A DNA stretch of 64,000 nt from Nipponacmea schrenckii. Taxonomy: Eukaryota; Mollusca; Gastropoda; Lottiidae. The stretch covers positions 34,864,338 through 34,928,337 of the forward strand of contig CM060199.1 in NCBI GenBank assembly GCA_030562195.1. Reading direction: 5' to 3'. The notes under the pieces were generated by a model, which was not told where the DNA came from, did not search any database, and saw only the letters and a list, made by a program, of their open reading frames with translations. Below, piece by piece: positions 22,401 to 30,402 of the stretch. Both the position numbers and the translations under genes were made by a program. The number at the start of each line of letters is the position of its first letter. The first letter of the stretch is position 1.

Positions 22401-23835
22401 TAGCCTTTTTCGACCTATTCTGCGTTTTACCGACATGGCGGGCGGTTTCGGGGGTTCTCCTCCGGAAAATTTTACAAACTAGGAAACCCGGAGAATACAT
22501 CTGACGCGATTTTAGAAGTCGTTTCCACCGGTCAAAATTATCAATTTTCGTCGGAAAACCATGTTTTATATAGCCTTTTTCGACCTATTCTGCGATTTAC
22601 CGACAAGTTCAGTAAAAATCACTTTTTATGTAGACGAACAGTTTTCCGATAACATCATAACTGACACAAGGTTTCCACTCTTTCGGTCAGCCAATCGGTT
22701 TTACCGAAGGCTTCATTTACCATCCATGACCGTCTATTATCGACCGATTCCGCGTTTTACCGACAAGTTTAGTAAAAATCACTTTAATGTAGACGAACGG
22801 TTTACCGATAACATCTTAACAGACACAAGGTTTTCACTCTTTCGGTTAACAAATCGGTTTTACCGACGGCTCCATCTATGACCTTCTTCTATCGGCCAAT
22901 TCCGCGTTTTACCGACAAATTCAAATAACGAACAGCTTACCAATAACAAGGGTATCGGTTAACCAATCGGTTTTACCGAACTTAACCAACTTATACCGAC
23001 CGATTCCGGTAGTTTCAGTAAAAAAAAAACCTTTTATTGTTGACAGTTTACTGATAACATCATAACCAACACAAGGTTTTTACTTTTTAGGTTAATTGGT
23101 TTTACCGACGGTCCCACCTTGCCGTCTTTTATCGACCGATCATAACCAACACAATGTTTTGACTTTTTAGGTAAATTAATCGGTTTAATCGATCGATTCC
23201 GCGTTTTACCGACGGTTCCATCAATGACCCCCTTTTTACCGACCGATTCCGCGTTTTACCGACGAGTTCAGTAAAAGTGGGGTGTGCGACACCCCCCCCC
23301 ACACACACCCCCGGTAGCTACGCCCCTGATCAAAACATTCTACATGTAGTTATTCTTCAAAACCATTAACCATTTAAATCATTTTAAAATTAATTTCAGC
23401 ATTACCATTAAACTGTTCGATGTATTCTAAATATCAAGATTTGTCAGAAGGAGAATGTTTCTCTGGACCTGTTCCTATTGGTACTTGTGAAGGTGGATGT
23501 GGAATCAATCCTGATTATTGTTGTGAAGCTCAGACTATGGGTGTCGTGGAGTATAATTTACTGTGTAACAATGGTTCAACACTGTACAGACAGGTAAAGA
23601 GATAGTTCCTTACGTTCTGTGGGTCTACTTAAAGAAAATGGCACAACCATGTAATTTTTTAAAGCTTCGCTAATGGCTACACTTTCTTGATAAATGTGGT
23701 ATCCGTGCGATTGGATTCGTCAATTTTTTTTTCCTATAGGAAAATGTTTATTTATAGGCCTATATTCATTTATTTCAGGTAACGTCTATTATAAGCTGTT
23801 CCTGTAATGACCTGGGCCATACTACACTTGCATAA
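248..23835 (+). CDS. Large mosaic extracellular protein (3 CASPR-type fibrinogen-like, EGF, VWD-C8-TIL, Kazal, TSP1, CTCK), 5'-partial
   Basis: Thirty-one exons can be joined with consistent phases: 248-381, 568-802, 1327-1494, 1756-1913, 2320-2457, 2726-3041, 3575-3700, 4100-4266, 4466-4608, 5425-5591, 5851-5997, 6478-6597, 7000-7134, 14167-14381, 14586-14687, 15227-15400, 15685-15858, 16253-16436, 16875-17098, 17425-17605, 18086-18187, 18388-18513, 18801-18923, 19265-19338, 19492-19597, 19882-19986, 20210-20338, 20653-20811, 21196-21423, 23400-23593, 23779-23835. They give about 1,602 residues ending in TAA. The first exon opens mid-codon, so the signal peptide and N-terminus lie upstream. 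The cysteine-rich modules show a secreted or surface protein. Domain order resembles no single family I know: CASPR-like at the front, gel-forming VWF/SCO-spondin-like in the middle and end. A matrix, mucus or adhesion role is inference. Donors after 3041 and 15858 (GTTTGT, GTTATC) are weak but keep frame. Confidence 0.88.
982..1159. repeat. Foldback (MITE-like) element in an intron
   Basis: A near-perfect hairpin. CCTAACTTTCGTTCGTA at 1001 is mirrored by TACAAAACGAACGAAAGTTAGG ending at 1139 with small mismatches. The outer GTCTAATT/AATTAGAC arms extend it to about 982-1159. The loop is around 1072. No coding capacity. Confidence 0.75.
1756..3041 (+). other. Fibrinogen-like domain copy 2 (CASPR type), three exons
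   Basis: Exons 1756-1913, 2320-2457 and 2726-3041. The start has [11 protein letters not shown], then [16 protein letters not shown], matching the IDPDGP..PFxVYC pattern of CASPR fibrinogen-like domains. The long last exon has [16 protein letters not shown] followed by [12 protein letters not shown] and ends at VRC, equivalent to the CNC..LPVTQ..C region of the other two copies. Confidence 0.75.
4622..4651. repeat. Short hairpin
   Basis: TAGTAGTAGAAAA and TTTTCTACTACTA face each other around AGC, just after the donor at 4608. A 15-base T run follows at about 4815-4830 in the same intron. Confidence 0.5.
5056..5200 (+). mobile_element. SINE-like element (tRNA-type head), diverged
   Basis: GTGGCTCAGTGCCTCC and GTGTGCAATCCC resemble RNA polymerase III A and B boxes. 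The segment CCCCTTGTCAGT..ATGCAGG is shared with the clearer SINE at 47051, which supports a common family. Confidence 0.45.
5851..7134 (+). other. Three EGF-like (calcium-binding type) repeats
   Basis: Exons 5851-5997, 6478-6597 and 7000-7134, one EGF repeat each, all phase 1-1, so they can be shuffled or skipped without frame loss. Each opens with a calcium-binding signature: DLNEC, DDNEC or DIDEC. Six cysteines per repeat are visible. The third has a longer first loop ([11 protein letters not shown]). Confidence 0.85.
7365..8240 (-). mobile_element. Penelope-like element fragment with inverted duplication of its endonuclease end
   Basis: The minus strand from about 8140 to 7755 encodes a GIY-YIG endonuclease. 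Downstream of it (7755-7365) is a non-coding 3' segment whose terminal about 58 bp (7374-7431) recurs inverted at 13965-14024. On the plus strand, 8170-8240 repeats about 65 bp of the endonuclease C-terminal region (7826-7892) in inverted orientation. Inverted duplicated ends are common in Penelope-like insertions. The reverse transcriptase is absent. Confidence 0.75.
7755..8140 (-). pseudogene. Penelope-type GIY-YIG endonuclease, disrupted
   Basis: The reading frame runs [13 protein letters not shown], then [25 protein letters not shown], an in-frame [32 protein letters not shown] and [14 protein letters not shown]. This is the signature of the GIY-YIG nuclease of Penelope retroelements: the IYKI/CxC zinc-binding part, the YIG box, the catalytic-type Arg, and the SAIAEH helix with HHIQW. 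The stop inside the core, a further stop just upstream, and the lack of the reverse transcriptase show it is dead. It lies antisense in an intron of the mosaic gene. Confidence 0.8.
8306..8431. repeat. Stem-loop sequence of unknown origin
   Basis: AAGTAGCTGAGT near 8310 pairs with ACTCAGCTACTT near 8416. The 100-base loop is GC-richer than its surroundings (CCGGTG, GGGTCGGGC, CGACGGCCCG). It could be part of a SINE or a structured end of the adjacent Penelope fragment. Confidence 0.45.
8585..8850 (+). repeat. Low-complexity tandem repeat (TTCAAAATT family)
   Basis: A degenerate array of ATTTTCAAAAAATTC-like units, 14-17 bp each. It is open in one frame only because of its Lys/Phe/Asn-rich composition, so no protein is called. 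Confidence 0.8.
8862..8947. repeat. 86-bp perfect palindrome
   Basis: Checked base by base: the two 43-base arms are exact reverse complements with no spacer. The centre is GAAATTTC at 8901-8908 and the outer ends are TTAAGAATCTGG and CCAGATTCTTAA. The next base pair outward (8861/8948) mismatches. Confidence 0.95.
9196..10056 (+). CDS. LINE ORF1 nucleic-acid-binding protein with zinc knuckle
   Basis: A 286-residue intact frame. Residues about 12-85 resemble an RRM-like fold ([20 protein letters not shown] near the start). A CCHC zinc knuckle follows at about residues 93-106 ([14 protein letters not shown], spacing C-x2-C-x4-H-x4-C). The rest is polar and low-complexity and ends Lys-rich (THKKNK). 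ORF1 proteins of this kind coat the element's RNA and act in retrotransposition. The ATG at 9196 is the first in frame after a roughly 85-base leader. Although ORF1 is open, ORF2 is broken, so the copy cannot move by itself. Confidence 0.8.
   Translation: MNIPLYNKQQGTRITIFGVPYEMDTKYVLSKINSYCVATKIIRCTYRDHPFMYNGVCFVYTQKVNSPIPSNLTIQGCRLGVRYEGQPLPDRKCYICQTEGHTARDCPTRPPPPISPISEKEQSGNFQIYNPHKKSATQIAKTVSDLLHTVRKTSTPNVSNVNNLDTQATPGWVPDEGEWENLDETEYDKSREEIAQRTFLIESTASASQAKIKAPMEKRVFLEDTPLSSPSNSKDRKRDRDRSSLLEEHKKPKVGSQDKLPLHQLSSSVEPPNTNTRGKSTHKKNK
10143..13430 (+). pseudogene. LINE ORF2: APE endonuclease plus reverse transcriptase, frameshifted
   Basis: The endonuclease start ([20 protein letters not shown]) is followed by a disrupted LQETH-like region near 10225. 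[11 protein letters not shown] follows in another frame, then 10423-10980 with [19 protein letters not shown] and SYSDHKSV. Reverse transcriptase is in 10931-12358: [62 protein letters not shown] and [11 protein letters not shown], so the catalytic box is HADD. The C-terminal part continues in two more frames (12399-12830, 12731-13357) with SFIWDGK and a terminal Cys/His box ([18 protein letters not shown]). At least four frame changes are visible, so it is inactive. Confidence 0.85.
13435..13945 (+). other. AT-rich 3' untranslated region of the LINE
   Basis: TA/TATAC-type low complexity to about 13780, then two small hairpins: CTCACATATG with CATATGTGAG (13815-13870) and GGTGGATATACT with AGTATATCCACC (13869-13910). 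No coding signal. Confidence 0.6.
13965..14080 (+). repeat. Inverted copy of the Penelope-like terminus
   Basis: GAAACGTAGTATGTAATAAA and the following 40 bases are about 94 percent the reverse complement of 7374-7431. It directly follows the LINE A tract, so the LINE either landed in, or was joined to, a Penelope-like end. Confidence 0.75.
14167..17605 (+). other. VWD - C8 - TIL module plus an EGF-like segment
   Basis: VWD spans exons 14167-14381 through 15227-15400 and into 15685: it opens [19 protein letters not shown], contains [14 protein letters not shown] (the CGxCGNFDG-type calcium loop) and an intact GDPH. C8 spans 15685-15858 and 16253-16436, with cysteines at [19 protein letters not shown] and WRKLGFC. 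TIL is exon 16875-17098 ([13 protein letters not shown] ... [16 protein letters not shown]) with the downstream GCIADGVYL box. Exon 17425-17605 adds an EGF-like end ([14 protein letters not shown]). This is the assembly unit of VWF, gel-forming mucins, zonadhesin and SCO-spondin. Confidence 0.88.
17880..17965. repeat. Imperfect hairpin centred on an 18-bp palindrome
   Basis: GATTAAGTCGACTTAATC at about 17918 is an exact palindrome. CAACTGTC and GACAGTTG flank it at about 40 bases on either side. Possibly a small foldback element in the intron. Confidence 0.5.
18086..18923 (+). other. Three further EGF-like repeats
   Basis: Exons 18086-18187 ([21 protein letters not shown]), 18388-18513 ([12 protein letters not shown], calcium-binding type) and 18801-18923 ([12 protein letters not shown], ending [14 protein letters not shown]). 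All are phase 1-1 exons. Between the last two, near 18700-18755, is a short stretch that looks like a decayed EGF exon. Confidence 0.85.
19265..21423 (+). other. Follistatin/Kazal modules flanking one thrombospondin type 1 repeat
   Basis: Exons 19265-19338 and 19492-19597 form a Kazal-like domain (CCSCSGEGC ... [15 protein letters not shown] ... YYGQC). Exon 19882-19986 is FOLN-like ([14 protein letters not shown]) and 20210-20338 a second Kazal-like unit. Exon 20653-20811 is a TSP1 start ([16 protein letters not shown]) with the WxxW C-mannosylation motif. Asn replaces the usual Ser/Thr of the O-fucose site, and the later TSP1 cysteines are reduced. Exon 21196-21423 is FOLN plus Kazal ([16 protein letters not shown] ... 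[12 protein letters not shown]). Confidence 0.78.
21485..21850. repeat. Degenerate tandem repeat in an intron
   Basis: Units of roughly 40-45 bp built on TATCACAAGATGGTTGACAT and TGTATATTGAATATT recur about eight times with drift. Confidence 0.6.
21916..23328. mobile_element. Non-autonomous hAT-type DNA transposon, 1.41 kb
   Basis: Left end CAGGGGCGTAGCG and right end GCTACGCCCCTG are inverted repeats of 12 bp. Both are flanked by the same 8 bases, ATCAAAAC (21908-21915 and 23329-23336), an exact target-site duplication of hAT length. There is no transposase frame. The interior has two about 180-bp copies of a GGAAAATTTTACA..CATCTGACGCGATTTT unit (22265-22620). Several units containing CCGCGTTTTACCGAC and AGTAAAAATCACTTT follow (22600-23280). 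It sits in the intron before the cystine-knot exons. Confidence 0.85.
23400..23835 (+). other. C-terminal cystine-knot-like (CTCK) domain and stop
   Basis: Exons 23400-23593 and 23779-23835. The pattern [13 protein letters not shown], a later [13 protein letters not shown], and the terminal SCSC resemble the C-terminal cystine knot of VWF, mucins and SCO-spondin, which dimerises those proteins. The protein stops ten residues after the last cysteine (TAA at 23833-23835). Confidence 0.75.
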
Positions 23836-23857
23836 TTAAATAATTCATTGTGAATAT

Positions 23858-23863
23858 AATAAA
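23858..23863 (+). terminator. Polyadenylation signal of the mosaic gene
   Basis: AATAAA lies 22 bases after the stop codon, the only canonical signal close to the end of the gene. Confidence 0.65.
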
Positions 23864-24177
23864 ATATTTGAAGAAACGTTTTGTTTTGTCACATAGCCCT
23901 ACAGTGGACTTTATTATACGTTTACTCCAAAAGTAGCCTAAATGTTGACGTACGAAGATTCTCTCAAAACTTAGTGAGATATCTCAATCAAATTAAACAT
24001 CTTTTGCCTACATGTTTAAATAATCGGCATTCCTAACTTGGTACGGATCCCCAGACCTATCGCCATTGACGGCGTGATGTTCGGAAACCTTGTGAGCATA
24101 TTACAAATATAATAAAGGGCTATTATAATTTTCAGCTTTTCGGTTTTTCGATGTCAAACAATATTAAGTTTTTATAA

Positions 24178-24285
24178 CAAGGAACACAAGGGAATTTATA
24201 ACACACGACGTTTCAACACAATTTACGCGTGTCGTCATAAGATGAAATGAAGAAGTTACAGAAAACATTGTTTTATATATCTTTA
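24178..24285 (+). repeat. Penelope-terminus-like fragment
   Basis: AACACACGACGTTTCAACAC followed by TGTCGTCATAAGATGAAATG resembles the ends of Penelope-like elements. It lies in the gap between the mosaic gene and SKAP; 23870-24680 otherwise holds nothing recognisable. Confidence 0.35.
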
Positions 24286-24684
24286 GCACAGCAAACTGTA
24301 GGCTAATTTCAAGTTTTTTGTATTTTTTCAATATCTATTCGATAACACAGTATAAAACTTAAAATTTTGCAACTGTCATAGTTTTAGTATTAGGAAATAT
24401 CTTATATGTATTCAATTTAGGTAATGTATTATGAATAAAATTTCGTTCATCTGCTTGTTAAAAGTTGTAGATTTCTGTCGATTAAGATGCAATTTGCCGC
24501 CATATTCGAGTGTGTTCATTCAGGCTGGATAATAAAACAAAAAGTGATAGTCAAGCTGGATAATCGTAGCTTGTTTACGTCACACTAGGAAGTATCAAGA
24601 ACCAGGAAGATGATATGTTGTAAAAGTTGAGAAAAGTTGACGAAGGGCCTTTTGCAGGAAGTTTTTCATTGAAAATTTCGCAAA

Positions 24685-27600
24685 ATGGCAACATATAACG
24701 AATCCATAAAACAAATTTTGTTTGGTAAGTTGCATTATATTCAAATCAACAGAAATTAGTCAATATGGCACTGAAGTTTATAAGTTTTGTTTATAATAAT
24801 AATAATTGTTATATAGGCATAGACTAGACATAATATATCATGTTAGGCTACACATTATACATACTGATTGATAAAGATGTGGTCACACACTCCGATATTA
24901 AGAACCATTTTTGCAACTTGCATTGATTATTTTATGAAATTGGATGAGAAATAATGTTTGAGACATAGGCCCTACATTTTAGTAGCTGATTCACTAGAAG
25001 TGAAATGCATAAACTAGTGATATGTCGAATAAAGTCTTTAAAAGGCATTTAGCAATTGTGAATACGATATATAGGCACAGCTTTATGGAACAACAATCAC
25101 TGGTTAAAGTTTATGCAACGTTTCGACGTGTTTCCCCTGCCGTCCTCAGGCACAGAATGATAAGACATGTTGGGCAACTAAATAATAAGTAGGCATACAA
25201 TGTGTATATAGTTGCCTATAATGTCTTATCCTTCTGTGCCTGAGGATGGCAGGGGAAACAGGAAATTGTTGTTCCATAAAGCTGTGCCTATATATAGTGA
25301 TATGTCTTTTCCCCGTAGACCTAGTTGACAAATTATTTCAATGTAGTCAATGCCATAGAGAACTTTCTTGAAAATTAGGGCTCATATAGAAATAAATGGT
25401 GCTATTTGTGGACCATGCTACAAATTCTTATATTATACCATACTGCTTTAACTGTTTTATAGAACACATTTTCTATTTTTTTTAAATGTAAATGGGTGCA
25501 GAACGCTGACCCTGGGCCAACTAACCATGGGCTTGGAATTTTTCTTAGCATTAAAAGGACTTGAACCACAACACCAAATGGACTTGCAGATGCAATTCAT
25601 TTAACTACCAAAAGGATCTACTCCACAAACATAAATAATGGTACAGTGGAAAACTTTTAGTCCTTTGATGAGAAGGCTTATCATAATCTTTGTACATTGC
25701 AGAGGTTCAACTTTTTATGAATGAAACTATTAAAACAGAGAAATTGAGTGACAAAGTTAAGAAACATAAAACTAAGATTTTAGACTTGATAAATAAGATA
25801 CAAGAAGAATATAATGCTCTAAAACCAGATCTTAGTAACACATCTAACAACTCTCTTAGAGCAGATGGTAAGATTTTACTTTCATTATCTTTTAATATAC
25901 AGAGTCCCCTTCTGCTACAGGCTGTGCACTATTAAAGATCCCTTAACAGTTGGCAATCGCAAAAAAGAATAGGCTTATGCTGCTGTCCTGGCAAAAATTT
26001 CCTCCTTGCACACTGCCTTGCTAGTCTTCAGTAGCTCTCAAGGTGCATTCATTTTATTTGTGCACACAAGGCTTATGACATGCTGACTTTTTCTGAGAAA
26101 CTTGACCTGTATACTTTTCGAAAAGAAATAAATTTGAACTTGAAAATTTGGCAGAATGTAACTTTTGAAAGAGGAAAGGTTGGATGGCTTGGATTATTCT
26201 CAAAGACTCTTAAATACATGTATTCTCTGCTATGTGTTATGTAAATATTTTAGATGAATCTATTTTTACTGGTGGCAGTGGATATAGTGGTCACAGTGGT
26301 AATAGTGAAGAAGAGACACCATATGCTGAAAGTGAGTTTTATCTATTACATGTGAAAGATTTGATCATCTTAATAAGATGATATATCACTGCAAAGAAAA
26401 TCATTTTCGAGATTTGTATGGCTGTTCCTTTAAATAATAATAAAAAATCCTATATATGTATATAAATTTTATATATAGAAACTCAAACATTTGGAACATC
26501 ACATCCTTGTTCATTGGAATTAAATTACAATATTAATATATATATTGATAAAAGAAATACTACCTCTTTACATGAACATTATGTTTCATTGTGTGTATGT
26601 CCTGTTCATTTTTATCAGAATGCCTCTTATCAATTCATAAAACTTTGTGATTATCATATACTACAAGAAGTATCACTTTGAAATTTCTCAAACTTTAGTC
26701 TGATAAACATTCTGCTTGTAGATATTCGAGTCACACCAGCAGCCAGTTTAAATCAACCATTAAAAACTGGCTGGTTAGAAAAAAGAAGAAAGGGTATGTT
26801 TGTGTTTTATCTCAAATCTGTTTTCAATAGGCTGTATTTGGAACCATACAATTAAATCAAATTGCTGCATTTTTAAGATATTTATAAATTTCTGTAATTG
26901 ATTGATTGAGACTAATTGCAGTGGAAGTATGATACCTATAAAGGCTTGACATTATGTGGATAGCTTGTTCTAAATATATAATTACTGTTTTTTGTTCTAG
27001 GTTTAATGGGAAAGATTAGCTATCAAAAGAGATATTGTGTTATACATTCTGCAGCGCTGTATTATTATGAAAAACCCACTGATAAAAAACAAAATGGAGC
27101 ATTTCCTCTCAATGGTAGGTTTTACTTTATTTCAGATTTACCCTTGCTATCTGCTATCCAGAGCCTCTATCACTTTTAAAACTGAAGTTGATAATAATCT
27201 TATTAAGAACTAGTTTTCATAATATTAGATGACCAGAGCTTTAAAAATAAACACTAAGAAAGAGTAAAACTTTATTAGCAAAATTTATTTGTGTAGCCAC
27301 TATACTGCGCTTATCAACTCTTTCAATATTACAGGATATGAATTTCGAGAAGCACCTCAATTAGTAAGTGGTGCCAAAAAAGAATTATCATTTGAATTGG
27401 TTGGTCCTGGTAAAAGAACGTATGAAGTAAGTAGAACAAATAATCTGTTTTGATATCCTTAGTGTGTGATGAGCTCCCATTTACTTGAAAGCGCACACAA
27501 GACAAAGTCTTAGTTGAATTCGGTATATTTAGATCATTTTGAAAGTTGACTTTCTGGATCAATTACTTATTTCCCTGGACAAATATAAGTCAAGTTAATT

Positions 27601-28584
27601 TGATGTAAAAGTTTATTGTTATGTAGGTGCTTTTCATTTTGGTTATCCCTTTGATTGTACTGTTTATTTAAATTCCTAGTTTTTGGCTGAGAATAAAGAA
27701 GAATTTAATTCTTGGAGAGAAGCAGTTGAATCTTGTCATAATGAACCTAGTAAGATATTATTTACTTAATCTATAGATCTGTATTAACAATCACATCTGA
27801 AGTTGGTTACTTTTTAATTATGAATATAATCAACTTAAATCTGTAAAAATCACACCTGAATACTTTGCAATATATTGAAAGGTGTCATGAAACCTTTGCA
27901 TGAATTGGTTAATTAAAAATCAAGGTTGAGTATACATTTGAAGATCAAAGTTGGATGTAACTGCCTTTCCATTACAAGGTCTCTCTCTTAAACTTTATAA
28001 GTTGCATTTCTCTGCTGACTTAGACAATACCTTTTCTGTGATAACATATGAACATCTTTTCTTATCATAATTTGCATATTTTAGTATCTGAAGAGTTATA
28101 TGAAGCTATAGAAGATATTATAAGACCAGCACCTCCACCTGTTCCACCACCATCAGTACCTGATGATGGAGAGGAGTATGAAATACCCCAGGTAGAACAA
28201 CAGGAAACATACGAAGTTGTGGCTGAGAATCAACCTCCAGTTTTACCAGCTCCCCGTAAAGCCTCAGCTCAGTCAGTGCCAAGAATCGCACTACCTTCTA
28301 TACCCAATTTACCCATACCAGAGCCTCCACAAATTCCTAAAAAGCGTGCTCCAAAACTCATTGCCATGAAAGATGATCCAGCAGAAGATTTTGAGAATAT
28401 GTATTTTGGTAAATGGGATTGTACAGCTGATACAGATAACGAGTTAAAGTTTAATAAAGGCGATATTATACATATTATTAGTAAAGATTTTGACAGTGAA
28501 AATTGGTGGGTTGGAGAATATAAAGGTTCTATAGGTCTAGTTCCTAAATCATATATGGCTAAAGCTTATGAATTAATGCCTTAA
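24685..28584 (+). CDS. SKAP2: Src kinase-associated phosphoprotein (SKAP1/2-like adaptor), PH + SH3
   Basis: Eight coding exons (24685-24724, 25703-25867, 26254-26331, 26722-26793, 27001-27114, 27335-27426, 27680-27749, 28085-28584) with agreeing phases give 376 residues; vertebrate SKAP2 has 359. Residues about 14-60 are a charged helix matching the SKAP dimerisation region. A PH domain spans about 106-208 (LKTGWLEKRRK, YQKRYCVIHSAALYYYEK, EEFNSWREAVESC). A Pro-rich linker with EEYEIPQ and ETYEVV tyrosines follows, likely phosphorylation sites. The SH3 is at 319-376 (GKWDCTADTDNELKFNKGD, NWWVGEYKGSIGLVPKSY), very close to the SKAP SH3. SKAPs couple Src kinases and ADAP to the cytoskeleton and integrins. 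The start has a good context (AAAATGG). SKAP1 and SKAP2 may not be split in this lineage. Confidence 0.92.
25067..25296. repeat. Long inverted repeat (foldback element) in SKAP intron 1
   Basis: ATATATAGGCACAGCTTTAT at 25067 and its complement ending at 25296 bound arms of about 80-105 bases. The left arm has an extra segment with GCAACGTTTCGACGTG. CCCTGCCGTCCTCAGGCACA faces TGTGCCTGAGGATGGCAGGG. The CGTTTCGACG and CCTCAGGC words are typical of Penelope-type termini. Confidence 0.75.
25901..26050 (+). mobile_element. SINE, 3' part
   Basis: CTACAGGCTGTGCACTATTA, then CAGTTGGCAATCGC and GCTGCTGTCCTGGCAAAA, matches the 3' half of the SINE at 47051-47290 closely; the tRNA-like head is missing. 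Confidence 0.7.
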
Positions 28585-30270
28585 CTGTTAATTTTTGATA
28601 TCATCTGCCTTATTGCCCTCATATATCATGACTGTGCTATTTATGTGTATATAAACTGTTTAATATCAATGTATTGGTACTGGAAAAGTGCTTTGATATG
28701 TCATATAAGGATGTATCTAATGTACTAGTCCCACATATATTTATTGATGTTTTGATGTTAAAGGGACAGGTTCTTCACTTTTAAGTTTAGGAGTTGATTT
28801 GAGTCTTGATTATTTCCCCTGAGTACTAGAAATGTTCTCAAATCACAGAATTCGTTAAAAATACCTTCCACTTAACTTTCTACTATATATATGTCTTTCT
28901 TTATATGCTATGTTTTAGCTTTCAAATACAGATATTTCTGAACTGTGAACACTTAATAAGTTTAAAAAATCAACTCATGAGACAAAGGCCTGATAGGTCA
29001 AATAATGGCTAACCTGTCCTTTTTAAATAAATGATATTAGAATTCTACTAGAATATGATATATGTGTGAAAGGATATCTGGAACTGTAACTTTAAATGGT
29101 AGATATCAGCATTCTAAACTGAATCTAGAATGAACTTGCAAGCATTATTTATTTCTAAAATACATTTTTTTCTGTTTTGTTTTTAGGGGACAATTTATTT
29201 TTATGACTAGTGCAATTTCTTATTTTGGGATCATTTTGAATCAATCAAAGAATGATATTGTGTTGATTTTTGATATATTTTAATATATTTTGTCATTGCC
29301 TTAGCCAAATATGCATCATATTGTAACTTATGTACTTCATATTTACACAACCATAGTTGATTTTAACACAGGTTAAATAATGATAGTGAACACTAAAATA
29401 ACCACTGGTTTACAATATGCCTTCCTTTGAATTTTATGCATCATGCTTGTAGATAAGTATTGGTAGACATGGATATTTGTACACATACAAATTATAAACT
29501 AGAACAGGCTTTTGAGGTAGGCATATTACTATTTGATTTTAAAGTTTCTCTTGAAATTGCTTGTGGCTATTGTTTTAATGCTTCCATTTCATAATTGATG
29601 GTCATTCATATCACCAAATGCCAATAACATGGTGGATTTTATTAGTGTTGGTCCATTCCATTGGCATTGTTTAGTTTTATTGATATTTTAAATGCCTGTA
29701 GACTGATCATAGCTATTGTTACTTATATGCAATTAATTATTCTTTACCATAATACATATTAAATATTGCACTATTCTTTATTATTATCATCTCCACTAGT
29801 TAATATTGCATTGATATTCTTGCTTTTGCAGTAATCTTATTTATTTCTGGTTTTATATTAATGGTTTTCTTAAGAGAGTGTTTGACACAACAAATCAAGA
29901 TGTTTACTTTTATAACAAAAGTATAGTTATTTATATCAATTAAAATTTGGTCATTGGAGACAATCAGTGTTAAGGGTCAAGATTACCAGTGTAGTAAAGT
30001 CAATCTGGTTACACTATCCAGAGATATCAACTGGGCCTGTGTTTATTGTTCTATCCGAACAAACACTTTCTCAAGTCATAAATCAATTTATTAAGAACTG
30101 TACCAGATTATGTTATATTAGAGTACTTGATTAATAATTGAGAGTATAAAAGGAAGTTAAAATTATAGTTTTGGAATATCTATTATATTATTGTTACTCT
30201 ATTTTCTAAATAAATCAATTAGAGCTTGAAGATGTTTAGTGGAGGTGGGATGAGAGAGGATTAAATAAAT
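28585..30270 (+). other. Probable long 3' untranslated region of SKAP and convergent gap
   Basis: About 1.7 kb of AT-rich sequence with no open frame. AATAAA words occur near 29024, 30208 and 30262. The last two are just before the convergent MTX2 gene, so either could end the SKAP transcript. Confidence 0.4.
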
Positions 30271-30402
30271 CAAAAACACCTGCATATTGAATATTTTATA
30301 TATAAAACAGGTCTGTTACCATACAAGTTGTTCTATAATTCCCTGTTTACCAGTTTCACAAGCACTGTTCTTGTAGTAGTCTATTCACAATCACTATAAA
30401 AT

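Noticed and set aside
22236..22881. Several short frames
   Set aside because: They lie inside the internal repeats of the hAT-type element and differ between repeat copies.
25120..25150. Hammerhead ribozyme
   Set aside because: CTGAGGA and CGAAAC are present on the minus strand, but stem II does not pair, so I list only the foldback.
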